Notes under the pieces: generated by a model
Seen by the model: the letters and a program-made list of their open reading frames with translations, nothing else
Told to the model about the DNA's origin: nothing
Database searches by the model: none
NCBI RefSeq assembly: GCF_900143535.1
Contig: NZ_FRFA01000016.1
Coordinates: 1-64,000 of the forward strand
Origin: Tateyamaria sp. Alg231-49
Lineage (GTDB): Bacteria; Pseudomonadota; Alphaproteobacteria; Rhodobacterales; Rhodobacteraceae
Direction: 5' to 3'
Length of the DNA: 64,000 nucleotides
Position numbers and translations under genes: made by a program
In this document: positions 44,091 through 53,938 of the stretch, piece after piece
How the letters are laid out: each line of letters opens with the position of its first letter
How positions within the stretch are numbered: position 1 is the stretch's first letter

Positions 44091-44118
44091 AAGGCCTGCT
44101 CGATGTGGCAGGCCTTTT
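44091..44118. terminator. Terminator between converging cycA and hemE
   Basis: AAGGCCTGC and GCAGGCCTT form a nine-pair stem around an eight-base loop, followed by TT on the plus strand. It sits 22 bases after cycA and just before the hemE stop, so it can serve cycA and partly hemE. Confidence 0.8.
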
Positions 44119-44123
44119 GCGTT

Positions 44124-45158
44124 CTAGCCGCCGCGCACCGTATCGATCATCAGTTGCACGTTTGCGGGATCCGCATCCGGTGTGATGCCGTGACCAAGGT
44201 TAAAGATGTGCGGGCCGCCCGAAAGCGCATCGACGATCTTGCGCGTCTCAGCCACCAAAGCGTTGCCGCCCGTGACCATATGGCTTGAGGCAAGGTTGCC
44301 TTGTACACAGCCACCCGTTTGCACATTTTTCGCGACCCAGTCAGCACTTACGCCATCATCGAAGGCAATACAGTCAGCGCCAATTGCGGCATGAAGATCA
44401 GTGTATTTATCGCCCGCACCGCGCGGGAACGCGATGATCGGCACATGGGGGTAGGCGGCTTTCAGGGCCGCGGTGATCTTCCGCATCGGTTCAATGGAAT
44501 AGCGCTGAAAATCGTCGCCGTGCAGCGATCCGGCCCAGCTGTCGAACAGTTTGATCACCTCGGCGCCTGCTTCAATCTGCGTGCTAAGATAGACAATCGT
44601 GCCTTCGGTGATGACGTCGATTAGCCCGTCAAACACGGCGCGGTTTTCGTCTTTCAGCGCATGTGCCGGCGCTTGATCCGGCGTGCCTTGACCCGCGATC
44701 ATATACGTCGCCACGGTCCAAGGAGAGCCTGCAAACCCGATCAATGTCGTCTCAGACGGCAGCTCTTTTGACAGGATTTTGATCGTCTCGTAGATCGGGG
44801 ATAGGTGGTCGTTCACGTCTGCTGCAGGCTTCAACGCAGCCAGTTCATCTGCCGTGGTGATCGTCGACAAACGAGGCCCTTCGCCAGTGACGAACCATAG
44901 ATCCGCGCCCAATGCTTGCGGCAACAGCAAGATGTCCGCGAACAGGATTGCGGCATCAAACCCATAGCGGCGGATCGGCTGCAACGTGACCTCGGCCGCC
45001 AAATCGGGGCTATAGCAGAGCGACAGGAAATCCCCCGCTTGCGCCCGCGTCGCTTTGTATTCTGGCAGGTAACGTCCGGCTTGGCGCATCATCCAAATGG
45101 GTGGCGTCGGCAAGGTTTCTCTGGCAAGTGCGCGCAGGATCGTTTTTTGGCTGGTCAT
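44124..45158 (-). CDS. hemE: Uroporphyrinogen decarboxylase
   Basis: 344 residues with the N-terminal signature [20 protein letters not shown] (about 18-37), [15 protein letters not shown], and [13 protein letters not shown]. It converts uroporphyrinogen III to coproporphyrinogen III in the shared haem/bacteriochlorophyll path. It diverges from hemC, with one PpsR-type operator in between. Confidence 0.97.
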   Translation of the reverse strand: MTSQKTILRALARETLPTPPIWMMRQAGRYLPEYKATRAQAGDFLSLCYSPDLAAEVTLQPIRRYGFDAAILFADILLLPQALGADLWFVTGEGPRLSTITTADELAALKPAADVNDHLSPIYETIKILSKELPSETTLIGFAGSPWTVATYMIAGQGTPDQAPAHALKDENRAVFDGLIDVITEGTIVYLSTQIEAGAEVIKLFDSWAGSLHGDDFQRYSIEPMRKITAALKAAYPHVPIIAFPRGAGDKYTDLHAAIGADCIAFDDGVSADWVAKNVQTGGCVQGNLASSHMVTGGNALVAETRKIVDALSGGPHIFNLGHGITPDADPANVQLMIDTVRGG

Positions 45159-45218
45159 GTGGGGTCATCCTTCGTTAATGCCAAATAATGGGCTGCTTCG
45201 CGTTCTGGACGCAAGAGT

Positions 45219-45236
45219 TGTCAACGTAAGTTTACA
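45219..45236. promoter_or_regulatory. PpsR/CrtJ operator, hemE/hemC
   Basis: TGTCAACGTAAGTTTACA fits TGT-N12-ACA. It lies 17 bases before hemC and 60 bases before hemE. In Rhodobacter, CrtJ/PpsR is known to control some hem genes. Confidence 0.72.
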
Positions 45237-45252
45237 GGTCTAGGAATGATTC

Positions 45253-46203
45253 ATGGAAACTAATCTACCCACACCGTCTAAACCGCTGAATATTGGCACC
45301 CGTGGATCGCCTTTGGCCTTGGCACAAGCGCATGAAACCCGCGACAGGCTTGCCGCCGCGTTTGATCTGCCGCTTGAGGCGTTCTTTATTCAGGTCATCA
45401 GCACCACAGGCGACCGGATCATTGACCGCCCGCTGAAAGAGATCGGCGGCAAAGGTCTGTTCACCCGTGAGATCGAAGAGGCGATGCTGAATGGATCCAT
45501 CGACATTGCGGTGCATTCGATGAAGGACATGCCGACGCAGCAACCGGACGGGCTGATCTTGGATACTTATCTGCCGCGCGAAGATGTGCGCGACGCGTTT
45601 ATTGCGTTGGATGGCGGGGCCTTGGCTGGTTTGCCGCAGGGCGGTGTTGTTGGCACGTCCAGCTTGCGGCGTCGGGCACAGTTGAGGTTGCGGCGGCCTG
45701 ATTTGCAGGTCGTGGAATTTCGCGGGAACTTGCAGACGCGGTTGAAAAAGCTGAGCGACAAGGTTGCCGACGCGACCTTCCTTGCGATGGCAGGGCTCAA
45801 GCGGTTGCAGATGGACGATGTGCCGCGCACACCGATTGAAGTGGAAGACATGCTGCCTGCCGTGGCGCAAGGGGCGATTGGCATCGAACGCCGGATCAAT
45901 GACAGCCGTGCCGCGGATATGCTGGCCGCTATTCACGACGGACCGACAGGGCAACGCCTTGCGGCTGAACGCAGCTTCCTGGCGGCACTCGATGGATCAT
46001 GCGAAACACCGATCGCGAGCCTTGCAGAACTGGACGGCACATCGCTGTGGCTGCGCGGCGAAGTGTTGTGCCCCGATGGATCAGAGGCGATTGGCGACGA
46101 CATGACCGTGTTGATCGAAGACGGTGCGGCGGCAGGGCGTGACATGGCCGCCAAACTTTTGGACACTGCCGGAGAAGGCTTCTTTGACTGGCGCACCGCC
46201 TAA
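45253..46203 (+). CDS. hemC: Porphobilinogen deaminase (hydroxymethylbilane synthase)
   Basis: 316 residues. Family parts: NIGTRGSPLALAQAHETRD, KDMPTQQPDGL, GTSSLRRRAQLRLRRPDLQV, and the dipyrromethane-cofactor Cys in LDGSCETPIA. It polymerises four porphobilinogens. The end overlaps bciA by 20 bases. Confidence 0.97.
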   Translation: METNLPTPSKPLNIGTRGSPLALAQAHETRDRLAAAFDLPLEAFFIQVISTTGDRIIDRPLKEIGGKGLFTREIEEAMLNGSIDIAVHSMKDMPTQQPDGLILDTYLPREDVRDAFIALDGGALAGLPQGGVVGTSSLRRRAQLRLRRPDLQVVEFRGNLQTRLKKLSDKVADATFLAMAGLKRLQMDDVPRTPIEVEDMLPAVAQGAIGIERRINDSRAADMLAAIHDGPTGQRLAAERSFLAALDGSCETPIASLAELDGTSLWLRGEVLCPDGSEAIGDDMTVLIEDGAAAGRDMAAKLLDTAGEGFFDWRTA

Positions 46204-47104
46204 ACGTGTCGCGGTTTTTGGCGCGACGGGCACTGCGGGCCAAGCAGCACGACGTGTGTTGATCGCCGCTGGACATGACGTGACGTGCATTGGACGAAGC
46301 GATGCCGGGATTGACGCGAATGTGACGCAACCCCTTGATATCGAACATCGTTTCGATGTTGTCGTTTCATGCCTCGCCTCGCGGTCGGGCAGCCCAGCGG
46401 ATGCTTGGGCGATTGATCATGGCGCACAACTGAACATTCTGAACTGGGCGCAAGGCGCAGGTGTGCAGCACTTTATCCTGCTATCCGCGATCTGTGTGCA
46501 AAAGCCCAAGCTGCCGTTCCAACATGCAAAGCTGGCGTTTGAAGCGGCGTTGATCCAATCGGGCCTGACCTATTCCATCGTGCGCCCCACGGCGTTCTTC
46601 AAATCGCTGTCCGGCCAGTTGGGCCGCGTGCGCGACGGCAAGCCATTTCTGGTGTTTGGCGATGGCACGTTGACCGCGTGCAAGCCGATCAGCGACGATG
46701 ATCTGGGGCGGTTTATCACCGGCTGTATTGATGATCCTTTGCGGCACAATCAGGTCTTGCCCATTGGCGGTCCTGGTCCGGCGATCACGCCGTTGGATCA
46801 GGTGGCTGCGCTGTCAGACTTGCTTGGTCAGCGGATCAAAATAAAGCGTGTGCCAGCGGCGATGATCGCCGCGATCTACCGCGTTTTGTGGGTGGTAGGT
46901 TGGGTCAGCAAAAGGGCAGCAGACAAGGCAGAGCTGGCGCGGATCGGGCATTACTATGCCACGGAATCGATGCTGGTGTGGGACGGCGCGCGCTATGATG
47001 CCGATGCCACGCCAGAGACGGGGACCGAGACGTTGCGCGACCACTACGCCGCTGTGACAGCCAACAATGCGACCGTGCAACGCAGCGATCACACTGTGTT
47101 TTAG
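46184..47104 (+). CDS. bciA: 3,8-divinyl (proto)chlorophyllide 8-vinyl reductase, BciA type
   Basis: About 306 residues with an NADPH-binding motif [19 protein letters not shown] and the family stretch [20 protein letters not shown] (about 95-114). It reduces the 8-vinyl group, needed for bacteriochlorophyll a. No ATG is available: TTG at 46184 with GGAGAAGG just upstream is preferred; GTG at 46124 would overlap hemC much more. Its stop overlaps the converging hemA stop. Confidence 0.9.
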   Translation: MTGAPPKRVAVFGATGTAGQAARRVLIAAGHDVTCIGRSDAGIDANVTQPLDIEHRFDVVVSCLASRSGSPADAWAIDHGAQLNILNWAQGAGVQHFILLSAICVQKPKLPFQHAKLAFEAALIQSGLTYSIVRPTAFFKSLSGQLGRVRDGKPFLVFGDGTLTACKPISDDDLGRFITGCIDDPLRHNQVLPIGGPGPAITPLDQVAALSDLLGQRIKIKRVPAAMIAAIYRVLWVVGWVSKRAADKAELARIGHYYATESMLVWDGARYDADATPETGTETLRDHYAAVTANNATVQRSDHTVF

Positions 47105-48318
47105 GCGACCGCGTGCGCGATGGCGCATTGCTTCCACAAGGATGTCAGCGCGACGACAAGGTGATCAATATCAGCGTCGGTGTGCAGCGGTGATGGGGTG
47201 AAACGCAAACGCTCGGTTCCCTTGGGCACTGTCGGATAGTTGATCGGCTGCACATAGATCCCCCATTCGTTCATCAGGTGATCGGCCAGCATTTTGGTTT
47301 TCACCGGATCTTTGATCATCACCGGCACGATGTGGCTGTCATTCATCAGATGCGGAATGCCGGCGCGGTCGAGCCCTGCGCGCAGTTTCGCGACCTGTTC
47401 GCGTTGGTGGTGACGTTCGTCGCTGGATGATTTCAAGTGCATGATCGACGCGCGCGCGGCTGCGGCAACAGCGGGCGGCAGTGCTGTGGTGAAGATAAAC
47501 CCAGACGCAAAGCTGCGGATGAAGTCGCACAACGCAGCGGAGCCTGTGATGTAGCCTCCGACAACGCCGAACGCCTTGCCAAGCGTGCCTTCGATCAAGG
47601 TGATGCGGTCCATCAGGCCTTCGCGTTCTGCAATACCACCACCGCGTGGGCCGTAAAGACCGACAGCGTGAACTTCATCAAGGTATGTCATCGCACCATA
47701 CTTTTCCGCGACCTCGACGATCTGACGGATCGGGGCGATGTCGCCGTCCATCGAATAGACGGATTCGAACGCCACGATCTTGGGCGCGTTGGCGGGCAGG
47801 GCTGCCAGTTTTGCCTCGAGGTCGGCCACGTCGTTGTGGTTCCAGATTACCTTTTGTGCCCGGGCATGGCGGATGCCTTCGATCATAGACGCGTGGTTGC
47901 CGGAATCTGACAGGATGATGCACCCATCAAGACGGCTGCCCAGCGTGCTAAGTGCTGCCCAATTCGACACGTAGCCAGAAGTGAACAGCAAAGCGGCTTC
48001 TTTCCCATGAAGATCGGCCAATTCGCGTTCCAACAACAAATGATCGTGGTTCGTGCCCGAGATGTTGCGCGTCCCACCCGCACCTGTGCCCGTGCGCTGA
48101 ACCGCCTCGCACATCGCATCAATGACCAGCGGGTTTTGCCCCATGCCAAGATAGTCGTTGGAACACCAGACGGTGACATCGCGGACCTCGCCGTCATCTT
48201 GGTGATTGGCGGCGTGTGGAAACTTGCCGCACTTACGCTCAAGCTCTGCAAAATAACGATAGTTGCCGTCGGATTTGAGGGCGTCGATCTGGGCTTGGAA
48301 AAGGGCATCAAAGTTCAT
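47101..48318 (-). CDS. hemA: 5-aminolevulinate synthase
   Basis: 405 residues, PLP-dependent. Conserved [50 protein letters not shown], and the PLP lysine in [14 protein letters not shown]. It makes ALA from glycine and succinyl-CoA (the Shemin route), committing carbon to tetrapyrroles. It is the last gene of the long bchF-to-hemA transcription unit and overlaps puhE by eleven bases. Confidence 0.97.
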   Translation of the reverse strand: MNFDALFQAQIDALKSDGNYRYFAELERKCGKFPHAANHQDDGEVRDVTVWCSNDYLGMGQNPLVIDAMCEAVQRTGTGAGGTRNISGTNHDHLLLERELADLHGKEAALLFTSGYVSNWAALSTLGSRLDGCIILSDSGNHASMIEGIRHARAQKVIWNHNDVADLEAKLAALPANAPKIVAFESVYSMDGDIAPIRQIVEVAEKYGAMTYLDEVHAVGLYGPRGGGIAEREGLMDRITLIEGTLGKAFGVVGGYITGSAALCDFIRSFASGFIFTTALPPAVAAAARASIMHLKSSSDERHHQREQVAKLRAGLDRAGIPHLMNDSHIVPVMIKDPVKTKMLADHLMNEWGIYVQPINYPTVPKGTERLRFTPSPLHTDADIDHLVVALTSLWKQCAIAHAVA

Positions 48319-49114
48319 GGGATTGTCCTGTCTTCGGGGTCGTTGGGCGCGCCGGAAGCATCCAGCGCCAAAGTTTCGCGTCTGGCAATGGGATGACCAT
48401 CAACCAGTGTTCAATTGTCGCCAGCGCAGACAGCGCCAGCAAAAGGGCAAAGCCCACGGTCTGTGCGGCTGTCTCCGCCACCATCAGGCGTTTGGCAAAG
48501 CATGCGGTCGCAACGCTAAGAAAGGTGACGCCAATAACGAAAGCTAGTGTGACGTTGCCTTGGCGAAAATAGCTTTTGATGTGCTGCAATGGGCGCGGCA
48601 CGAATTCTGTGTTGATCCGCGGCACGCCAAAGAACAGGTTCAACTTGGCCGAGATACGCGCCACGAACAGCACCAGATAGGCCCAGAAGCCGAACGTGTT
48701 TTCAGCGCCCGTCGTGGCAACCGTCACGATCAAGAGGCCCGTCAGCAGCAACAATTCGTGGTAAGACAATGTGTGCCACGCGCGGATGAAGCGAGGCCAG
48801 CCTTGCAAAGTGTCAGGGCAAGGGCGATGTTCGGGTCCGGTGATGACGCCTGACAGAAACGCAAGCTCGATCCAGCCCCAGACCAGCAGCACGGACACGA
48901 ACGCGACATAGACATTTGCGATTGTCAGCGTGCCTGCTGATACCACCAACCCAAGGATGCCAAGCGCGAACAGAGGCGTGCCAAAGACCACGGATTTTCC
49001 GTGGGCCGTGGCCCCGCCGCCATCCGCGCGACGCACGATCAGCAAGATAATCCCGGTGAAGAACCACCAAGAAAAAATTGCGATCGCAGCAGCTATCCAG
49101 GCAAAGGTGAACAT
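48308..49114 (-). CDS. puhE: PuhE, photosynthetic complex assembly membrane protein
   Basis: 268 residues, seven or more membrane helices, beginning [20 protein letters not shown]. It matches the puhE family (DUF3623) located downstream of acsF in purple bacteria. Loss of PuhE alters bacteriochlorophyll production and reaction-centre assembly in Rhodobacter capsulatus. The ATG shares one base with the acsF stop (TGATG). Confidence 0.9.
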   Translation of the reverse strand: MFTFAWIAAAIAIFSWWFFTGIILLIVRRADGGGATAHGKSVVFGTPLFALGILGLVVSAGTLTIANVYVAFVSVLLVWGWIELAFLSGVITGPEHRPCPDTLQGWPRFIRAWHTLSYHELLLLTGLLIVTVATTGAENTFGFWAYLVLFVARISAKLNLFFGVPRINTEFVPRPLQHIKSYFRQGNVTLAFVIGVTFLSVATACFAKRLMVAETAAQTVGFALLLALSALATIEHWLMVIPLPDAKLWRWMLPARPTTPKTGQSHEL

Positions 49115-50241
49115 CAATAAGCAGGCTCTAACCTTGGGCTTTCAGGCACGGCGTGCTTGTGCGCAGGGATCGTAAAGACGGCGACAAAGGCTGTCGCGGC
49201 TTTGGCCATCCCCGTCATCCGGCTGAAGAAGCCACCGATGCCACCGCGCGCTTTTGCAGCTGCAATCTGGCGCGAGGCGGCTTCCATTCGGTCAAGGTTC
49301 GGACGCCAGCGGGGGTGGTCGATGTCCAGCGTGATCGGGAACACCTGTTTGGTAATCTCGGACGTTTTGCGGAACACCTCTCGCCCGTACCATGTGACGT
49401 CGACGCCAAGGGCTTTGTGGAACACAGGGCGCTGGTGGTCGCGGACCCACATGGTGGAATAGACCGCCGTCAGGAAGAACTTGATCCACATCTTGTTCGC
49501 CCAGGTTTCGGTCAACTTAGGGTCTGTTTTCATCAGCAAGGCGAAGGCTTCGCCGTGGGAAAATTCGTCATTGCACCATTCGCGGAACCACAGGAAAATC
49601 GGGTGGAACCGCAGCTCTGGGTTCTTTTCCAGATGGCGATAGATCGTGATATAGCGCGCGTAGCCGATCTTTTCCGACAGATACGTGGCGTAGTAGATAA
49701 ACTTGGGGCGGAAATAGGTGTATTTCTTCGCCTGCGTCAAAAACCCAAGGTTCACGCGGATGCCAGCCTCGCGCAGCGCGTCGTTGATAAAGCCCGCATG
49801 ACGCGCCTCGTCGCGGGCCATCAGTTGGAACAGGGTCGTGATATCTTCGTTCGAACCACGGCGCTTCATTTCCTTATACAGCACACAGCCGGAAAATTCC
49901 GCCGTGCAGGACGAGATCAGGAAGTCGATAAATTCGGCCTTCAATGCAGGCTCCATCCCGTCCCAATCGACGGTGCCCCAATCGTCATTTTTCTTGAAAT
50001 GCCCTTTGTTAGGATCTGATTTCATCTGCGCGATCAGCCTGTCCCATTCGGCGCGCACAGGCGTGACGTCAATCGCGTCCATCTCGTCGAAATCAGTGGT
50101 GTAAAAGCGCGGGGTCAGCAGGGTGTTCTGCATCGCCACCTTTGTCGCTTTTTCTGATGTCATTGGGCCATCAAGCGCGTCTTGGGCTGCAATCGCCTCT
50201 TCTGCGGTGGTGGCAAAGGCGGAATGTACTGGCTTGTTCAT
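49114..50241 (-). CDS. acsF: Mg-protoporphyrin IX monomethyl ester oxidative cyclase, aerobic (AcsF)
   Basis: 375 residues, a diiron enzyme: FSGCVLYKEMKRR, MARDEARHAGFIND and WCNDEFSHGEAFA supply Glu/His ligands. It forms the isocyclic ring using O2. The radical-SAM alternative bchE is absent from this window. The start overlaps the stop of the preceding 98-aa gene. Confidence 0.96.
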   Translation of the reverse strand: MNKPVHSAFATTAEEAIAAQDALDGPMTSEKATKVAMQNTLLTPRFYTTDFDEMDAIDVTPVRAEWDRLIAQMKSDPNKGHFKKNDDWGTVDWDGMEPALKAEFIDFLISSCTAEFSGCVLYKEMKRRGSNEDITTLFQLMARDEARHAGFINDALREAGIRVNLGFLTQAKKYTYFRPKFIYYATYLSEKIGYARYITIYRHLEKNPELRFHPIFLWFREWCNDEFSHGEAFALLMKTDPKLTETWANKMWIKFFLTAVYSTMWVRDHQRPVFHKALGVDVTWYGREVFRKTSEITKQVFPITLDIDHPRWRPNLDRMEAASRQIAAAKARGGIGGFFSRMTGMAKAATAFVAVFTIPAHKHAVPESPRLEPAY

Positions 50242-50534
50242 GACATCACCTGCTCTGAGAATGAAAATTCACACAGCTCCATGAATTCGAAATCACCTGT
50301 CGCGCGGGTCCAGAGCTGTTCCAGCTTGGATGCGCGTGTGATTGTGGCGGTGCGGTCAGCGGTGACGACTTCACCGTAAGGCGCCATAATCTCGGACCCG
50401 TGGACCAGCACAGTATCACCGGGGTTCACGACAGCGCCGTTGTTGAATTTGACGTGCGCGGAAAGTTCCTCGAAACGATGGCTAATCGTCACGGTGCACG
50501 GTGCGGTTTCTTTTGATCTTGTCAGAAGTCCCAT
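50238..50534 (-). CDS. Conserved small protein of the PGC, unnamed
   Basis: 98 residues, soluble and beta-rich in appearance, no membrane helix. Readable parts are PCTVTISHRFEELSAHV, VVNPGDTVLVHGSEI and TRATGDFEFMELCEFSFSE. I recognise it as the small gene often found between puhC and acsF but cannot assign a function. It overlaps acsF by four bases, so it is translated together with the cyclase and could be an accessory factor; this is inference from context only. Confidence 0.75.
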   Translation of the reverse strand: MGLLTRSKETAPCTVTISHRFEELSAHVKFNNGAVVNPGDTVLVHGSEIMAPYGEVVTADRTATITRASKLEQLWTRATGDFEFMELCEFSFSEQVMS

Positions 50535-50556
50535 GTGTGTTGTCCCTTGTTCAGTT

Positions 50557-51024
50557 TCAGTCGATCAGCTTGGCGAAAGCTGCGACGTTGTCTTGGCCAT
50601 ATCCGATCAATTCGATCTTCCAGCCGGTGGTGTCATCAATCACGGCAACATGGCCGTTTTCGCGGCGCACAAGCCGCAATGGCGCATCTAGACTTGCACC
50701 TTTCACGGTGCGTTCGCGGCTTACAGCGGTCCAGATCACGTCGATGAAACCGGACTTTGCGTCCGTAGAATGGGCAAGCTGTGTGCCATCTGCGGCCAAA
50801 ACCTGAACACCGTTGCTGCGGTCCCCGATCAGTGAAATCGCACGTTCGGTTACGATATCGCTGTGGGGTGGCACGGCCGTGACAGGCCGGTCGGTGTAAC
50901 TGGCGTAACCAACAAGCGCGACAGCGGCGAACATGAGCCCGAACATTGCTTTGACCAGCACGGCAGGTACCATATCGCGATCGCGATGTTTCATTTGGGT
51001 GGCGAGTGAATTTGTGACAGCCAT
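50557..51024 (-). CDS. puhC: PuhC, photosynthetic complex assembly protein
   Basis: 155 residues with an N-terminal membrane anchor (VLVKAMFGLMFAAVALVGYA) and a periplasmic domain (TERAISLIGDRSNGVQVLAA). PuhC is required for normal LH1-reaction-centre core levels. It is next to puhB with a four-base gap. Confidence 0.88.
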   Translation of the reverse strand: MAVTNSLATQMKHRDRDMVPAVLVKAMFGLMFAAVALVGYASYTDRPVTAVPPHSDIVTERAISLIGDRSNGVQVLAADGTQLAHSTDAKSGFIDVIWTAVSRERTVKGASLDAPLRLVRRENGHVAVIDDTTGWKIELIGYGQDNVAAFAKLID

Positions 51025-51028
51025 GATC

Positions 51029-51661
51029 TTATTCCGCGGCGATTACGTCAGACGGGGTGGCCCGTGTGACGTGTGGCATAGACACGCGTGTTTCGGCGGC
51101 TTCGGCAAAGATTATGGCGACACGGGCCGCATCGGGGATGGCGCGGAACGCAGGCTGTGTGCGGAGCATATGCCAAGGGCGCACGTGCGGCCATGTCATC
51201 AGGTAAGACAGGCGCGTCTCGCCAATCAATTCAAACGTGATGGTGCCAAGACCAGATGCGCGCACGGCGGCTTGGGCGTTGCCGATGCACACATAAGGCA
51301 GGTTCAGCGTCATCGTCAGCGCGGCACCAATGCGCATGCAAGCGCGTTTATTTGTCAGCGTGTAAACGGTGCTGCGGGCCTGGACCGTTGCGATCCCGAT
51401 CAGGATCAAGGCTACGACACCGCCTGCAAACAAGAACGGAATACCTTGCGCCATCACCGCCGTCAGCGACATATCAGGCGACACCATGATCACGCGGATC
51501 GCAGCAAGCAGCGCGAAATAACCCAACACCCAATTCAGCGCCCAAGCATCTTTGGCAAGGCGCAGCGCGTGCGGGCTGCCTTGCCACAGGATATGTTCAT
51601 CCGCTGGAAGCGCCTCTGGCAGGCCACGCACAGGTTCAAATTTGAAATCATCGTGATGCAT
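51029..51661 (-). CDS. puhB: PuhB, reaction-centre assembly factor
   Basis: 210 residues. N-terminal ALPADEHILWQGSPHALRLA followed by two or three membrane helices and a PH-like fold (YTLTNKRACMRIGAALTMTL). PuhB aids reaction-centre assembly in Rhodobacter. A strong hairpin separates it from puhA. Confidence 0.92.
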   Translation of the reverse strand: MHHDDFKFEPVRGLPEALPADEHILWQGSPHALRLAKDAWALNWVLGYFALLAAIRVIMVSPDMSLTAVMAQGIPFLFAGGVVALILIGIATVQARSTVYTLTNKRACMRIGAALTMTLNLPYVCIGNAQAAVRASGLGTITFELIGETRLSYLMTWPHVRPWHMLRTQPAFRAIPDAARVAIIFAEAAETRVSMPHVTRATPSDVIAAE

Positions 51662-51683
51662 TTGGTATCCCCTTTGTGGTCGG

Positions 51684-51710
51684 TGTCGGGCCTTGGCGAA
51701 AGGCCCGACA
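51684..51710 (-). terminator. Hairpin between puhA and puhB
   Basis: TGTCGGGCCTT and AAGGCCCGACA pair perfectly over 11 bases around a five-base loop, starting 8 bases after the puhA stop on the minus strand. No U-run follows on that strand, so it may stabilise puhA mRNA or attenuate puhB. Confidence 0.75.
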
Positions 51711-51718
51711 ATCGTGGT

Positions 51719-52492
51719 TTAGATCACGGGTTCGCTACGCTTTGAATCGGCGTACATTGTGCCGCCACCAAAGTAGGCCATGATCTTTTCTTCCTCGAGA
51801 AGCGTGATCTGGTCGGGCTTTTTGATGCCTGGCACATCTGCAAATTGACCCGAGTAGATCGCGCGCGCAGTCACGCGGTCACTTTGGATGCGGCAGAAAT
51901 TCATCGGGATCAGGCGGGTGTTGCCTTTGCCCTCTGGGTTCAGATCAACCGTCAGATAGCGGACCATTTGTTCCGGCACGTCGATCCACATGTCGATGAT
52001 GCGGCCGATGACTTCACCGTCGCCTGCAACCACCGCTTTGCCACGCGGATCGCGACCTGCTGAAACGGCGAAATCTGGCAAGGCTGACATCGGCTGGATC
52101 TTGTTGTGACCATGACCGTCAAGCTCTGTCACGTCGCGGCGCGGGGCCCAAGACGCAGGACCAACACCGTCGATCATCGGATCGCCGGTTGGCACATAAG
52201 ACGAGCCTGCGGATTGCGACGTCGCCTCGATCGCGAGCTTCGTACGCTCAGGGTTTTGGCCTGATGGGACAGAGATATCACCACGCCCATGCGGCAGGCG
52301 AAACGTCTTGTCCTTGGGCGTTGGAAACAGACCAATGCTGGCGGATTCTTTGCCATCTTCGCGCTCTAGCGGGTAACCTTCGCGCATGTTTTCGGTTTGC
52401 AGGTAATATACCAGCAGCGCGAAAAAGAGCCAGAACAACCAGATCGCGATACTTGCCAGATCAAAGTTCCCGAAGAATTCATTGCCAACCAT
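51719..52492 (-). CDS. puhA: Photosynthetic reaction centre H subunit
   Basis: 257 residues. One membrane helix (IAIWLFWLFFALLVYYLQTE) then REGYPLE and a cytoplasmic beta-barrel domain (PRDVTELDGHGHNKIQPMSA region). It caps the L-M core at the QB side. AAAGGAG lies upstream. Confidence 0.98.
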   Translation of the reverse strand: MVGNEFFGNFDLASIAIWLFWLFFALLVYYLQTENMREGYPLEREDGKESASIGLFPTPKDKTFRLPHGRGDISVPSGQNPERTKLAIEATSQSAGSSYVPTGDPMIDGVGPASWAPRRDVTELDGHGHNKIQPMSALPDFAVSAGRDPRGKAVVAGDGEVIGRIIDMWIDVPEQMVRYLTVDLNPEGKGNTRLIPMNFCRIQSDRVTARAIYSGQFADVPGIKKPDQITLLEEEKIMAYFGGGTMYADSKRSEPVI

Positions 52493-52510
52493 TTTTATCT
52501 CCTTTGCGTG

Positions 52511-53938
52511 TCATGTCGGAAAATCCGTCAGTTCCAATTTGCGCGGATTTTGTGTGCCAAGCCCGCGTGCCCGCACCAGCGGACCAAGGGCAATTATTGT
52601 GATGAAAAGCAGGCCGATCTCGATCTGATAGACAACCGAATAGCCGATGGATGGCGCTTGCAAGACGTTACCAAGCAGGCCAGTGTTCGCGGCGGTGTTG
52701 ACCAGATCGCGGATCGCACCTCCCAGAAAAATCGACAGGCCCGCGCCCGTCGCTTGCGCCGCACCCCAAACGCCAAGGGCCAGACCGCGGCCCGCCGCAC
52801 CAGATACGTCGATTGTCATCGCCGCCGTCAAAGTCGCCACAGCGAACAGTCCGCCACCAAGACCGATCAAAGCGGTCCCCGTATAGAACAGAAAAGGCGA
52901 GGCGATGGGCGCGGACAAAAGCACCGCACTGAACGCGGCGATGCCGATGATCACACCGCGTCCCGCCATGCGGTATGGGTCGATGCCTTGCGACAACCAG
53001 CGCGCGGCAAGGCCGAACCCCAGCAAAGCACCAGTCGCCCACATCGCCGTCAAAAGCGTGGTCGCTGATACGGACAGCCCAAGGATTTCACCGCCATAAG
53101 GTTCCAGCAGCACGTCCTGCATATTGAACGCGACGGTGCCCAAAAAGATTGTCACAACCAGCCGCAACATATCAGTGTCGCGCGTCAAATCAGCCCAAGC
53201 GGCGCGGAAGGCAGGCTGCGGTACGCTGCGTTCTTCCTTGGTCATGGGCGCCATCTTTTCCTGCTTCCACAGGGCGGTGATGTTCAAAACCATCGTCACA
53301 ACAGCCGCGCCTTGCACGACTTGCACCAGCAGCAAGGACGAGTAATCTTTCAACAGCGTGCCGATAATCAACGCCGACACGCCCATGCCCAAAAGGTACA
53401 TGACGTATAGTAGGGATACGACCTTGGCGCGCGTATCCTCGCTTGCACGGTCAGCCGCTAGCGCCAGACCAGCGGTCTGCGTCATATGCATCCCAAGGCC
53501 CGTGAGCAGAAACGCCAACGCCGCTGCGATCTGGCCGAACACGCCTGCGTCAATCGCGCTGTCGCCTGCCAAGACCAGCAAAGCCATCGGCATAATCGCC
53601 AAGCCGCCAAACTGCCAAAGCGTGCCAAACCACAAGTAGGGGATACGCTTCCACCCGATAGCGGAACGATAATTGTCAGACTTGAACCCCAGCAGCGCGC
53701 GGAACGGTGCGATCAAAACAGGGATCGCGATCATGGTCGCGACGATGATCGCAGGCACCGATAATTCCACGATCATCACGCGGTTCAATGTGCCCAGCAA
53801 CATGACCGCCGCCATCCCAACAGAGATCTGGAACAACGACAAGCGCAGCAGTTGTGACAAAGGCAAACCTTCGCTTGCTGCATCCGCGAAGGGCAGCATT
53901 TTCAGGGTCATGCCTTGGACTGCGCGCTTGGGGATCAT
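52511..53938 (-). CDS. lhaA: LhaA, LH1 assembly protein (PucC family)
   Basis: 475 residues, about twelve membrane helices; family stretches GTLNRVMIVELSVPAIIVA and FKSDNYRSAIGWKRIPYLWF. LhaA helps insert or assemble LH1 and may handle bacteriochlorophyll. Upstream of puhA as in Rhodobacter (ORF F1696 position). ATG overlaps the bchM stop. Confidence 0.94.
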   Translation of the reverse strand: MIPKRAVQGMTLKMLPFADAASEGLPLSQLLRLSLFQISVGMAAVMLLGTLNRVMIVELSVPAIIVATMIAIPVLIAPFRALLGFKSDNYRSAIGWKRIPYLWFGTLWQFGGLAIMPMALLVLAGDSAIDAGVFGQIAAALAFLLTGLGMHMTQTAGLALAADRASEDTRAKVVSLLYVMYLLGMGVSALIIGTLLKDYSSLLLVQVVQGAAVVTMVLNITALWKQEKMAPMTKEERSVPQPAFRAAWADLTRDTDMLRLVVTIFLGTVAFNMQDVLLEPYGGEILGLSVSATTLLTAMWATGALLGFGLAARWLSQGIDPYRMAGRGVIIGIAAFSAVLLSAPIASPFLFYTGTALIGLGGGLFAVATLTAAMTIDVSGAAGRGLALGVWGAAQATGAGLSIFLGGAIRDLVNTAANTGLLGNVLQAPSIGYSVVYQIEIGLLFITIIALGPLVRARGLGTQNPRKLELTDFPT

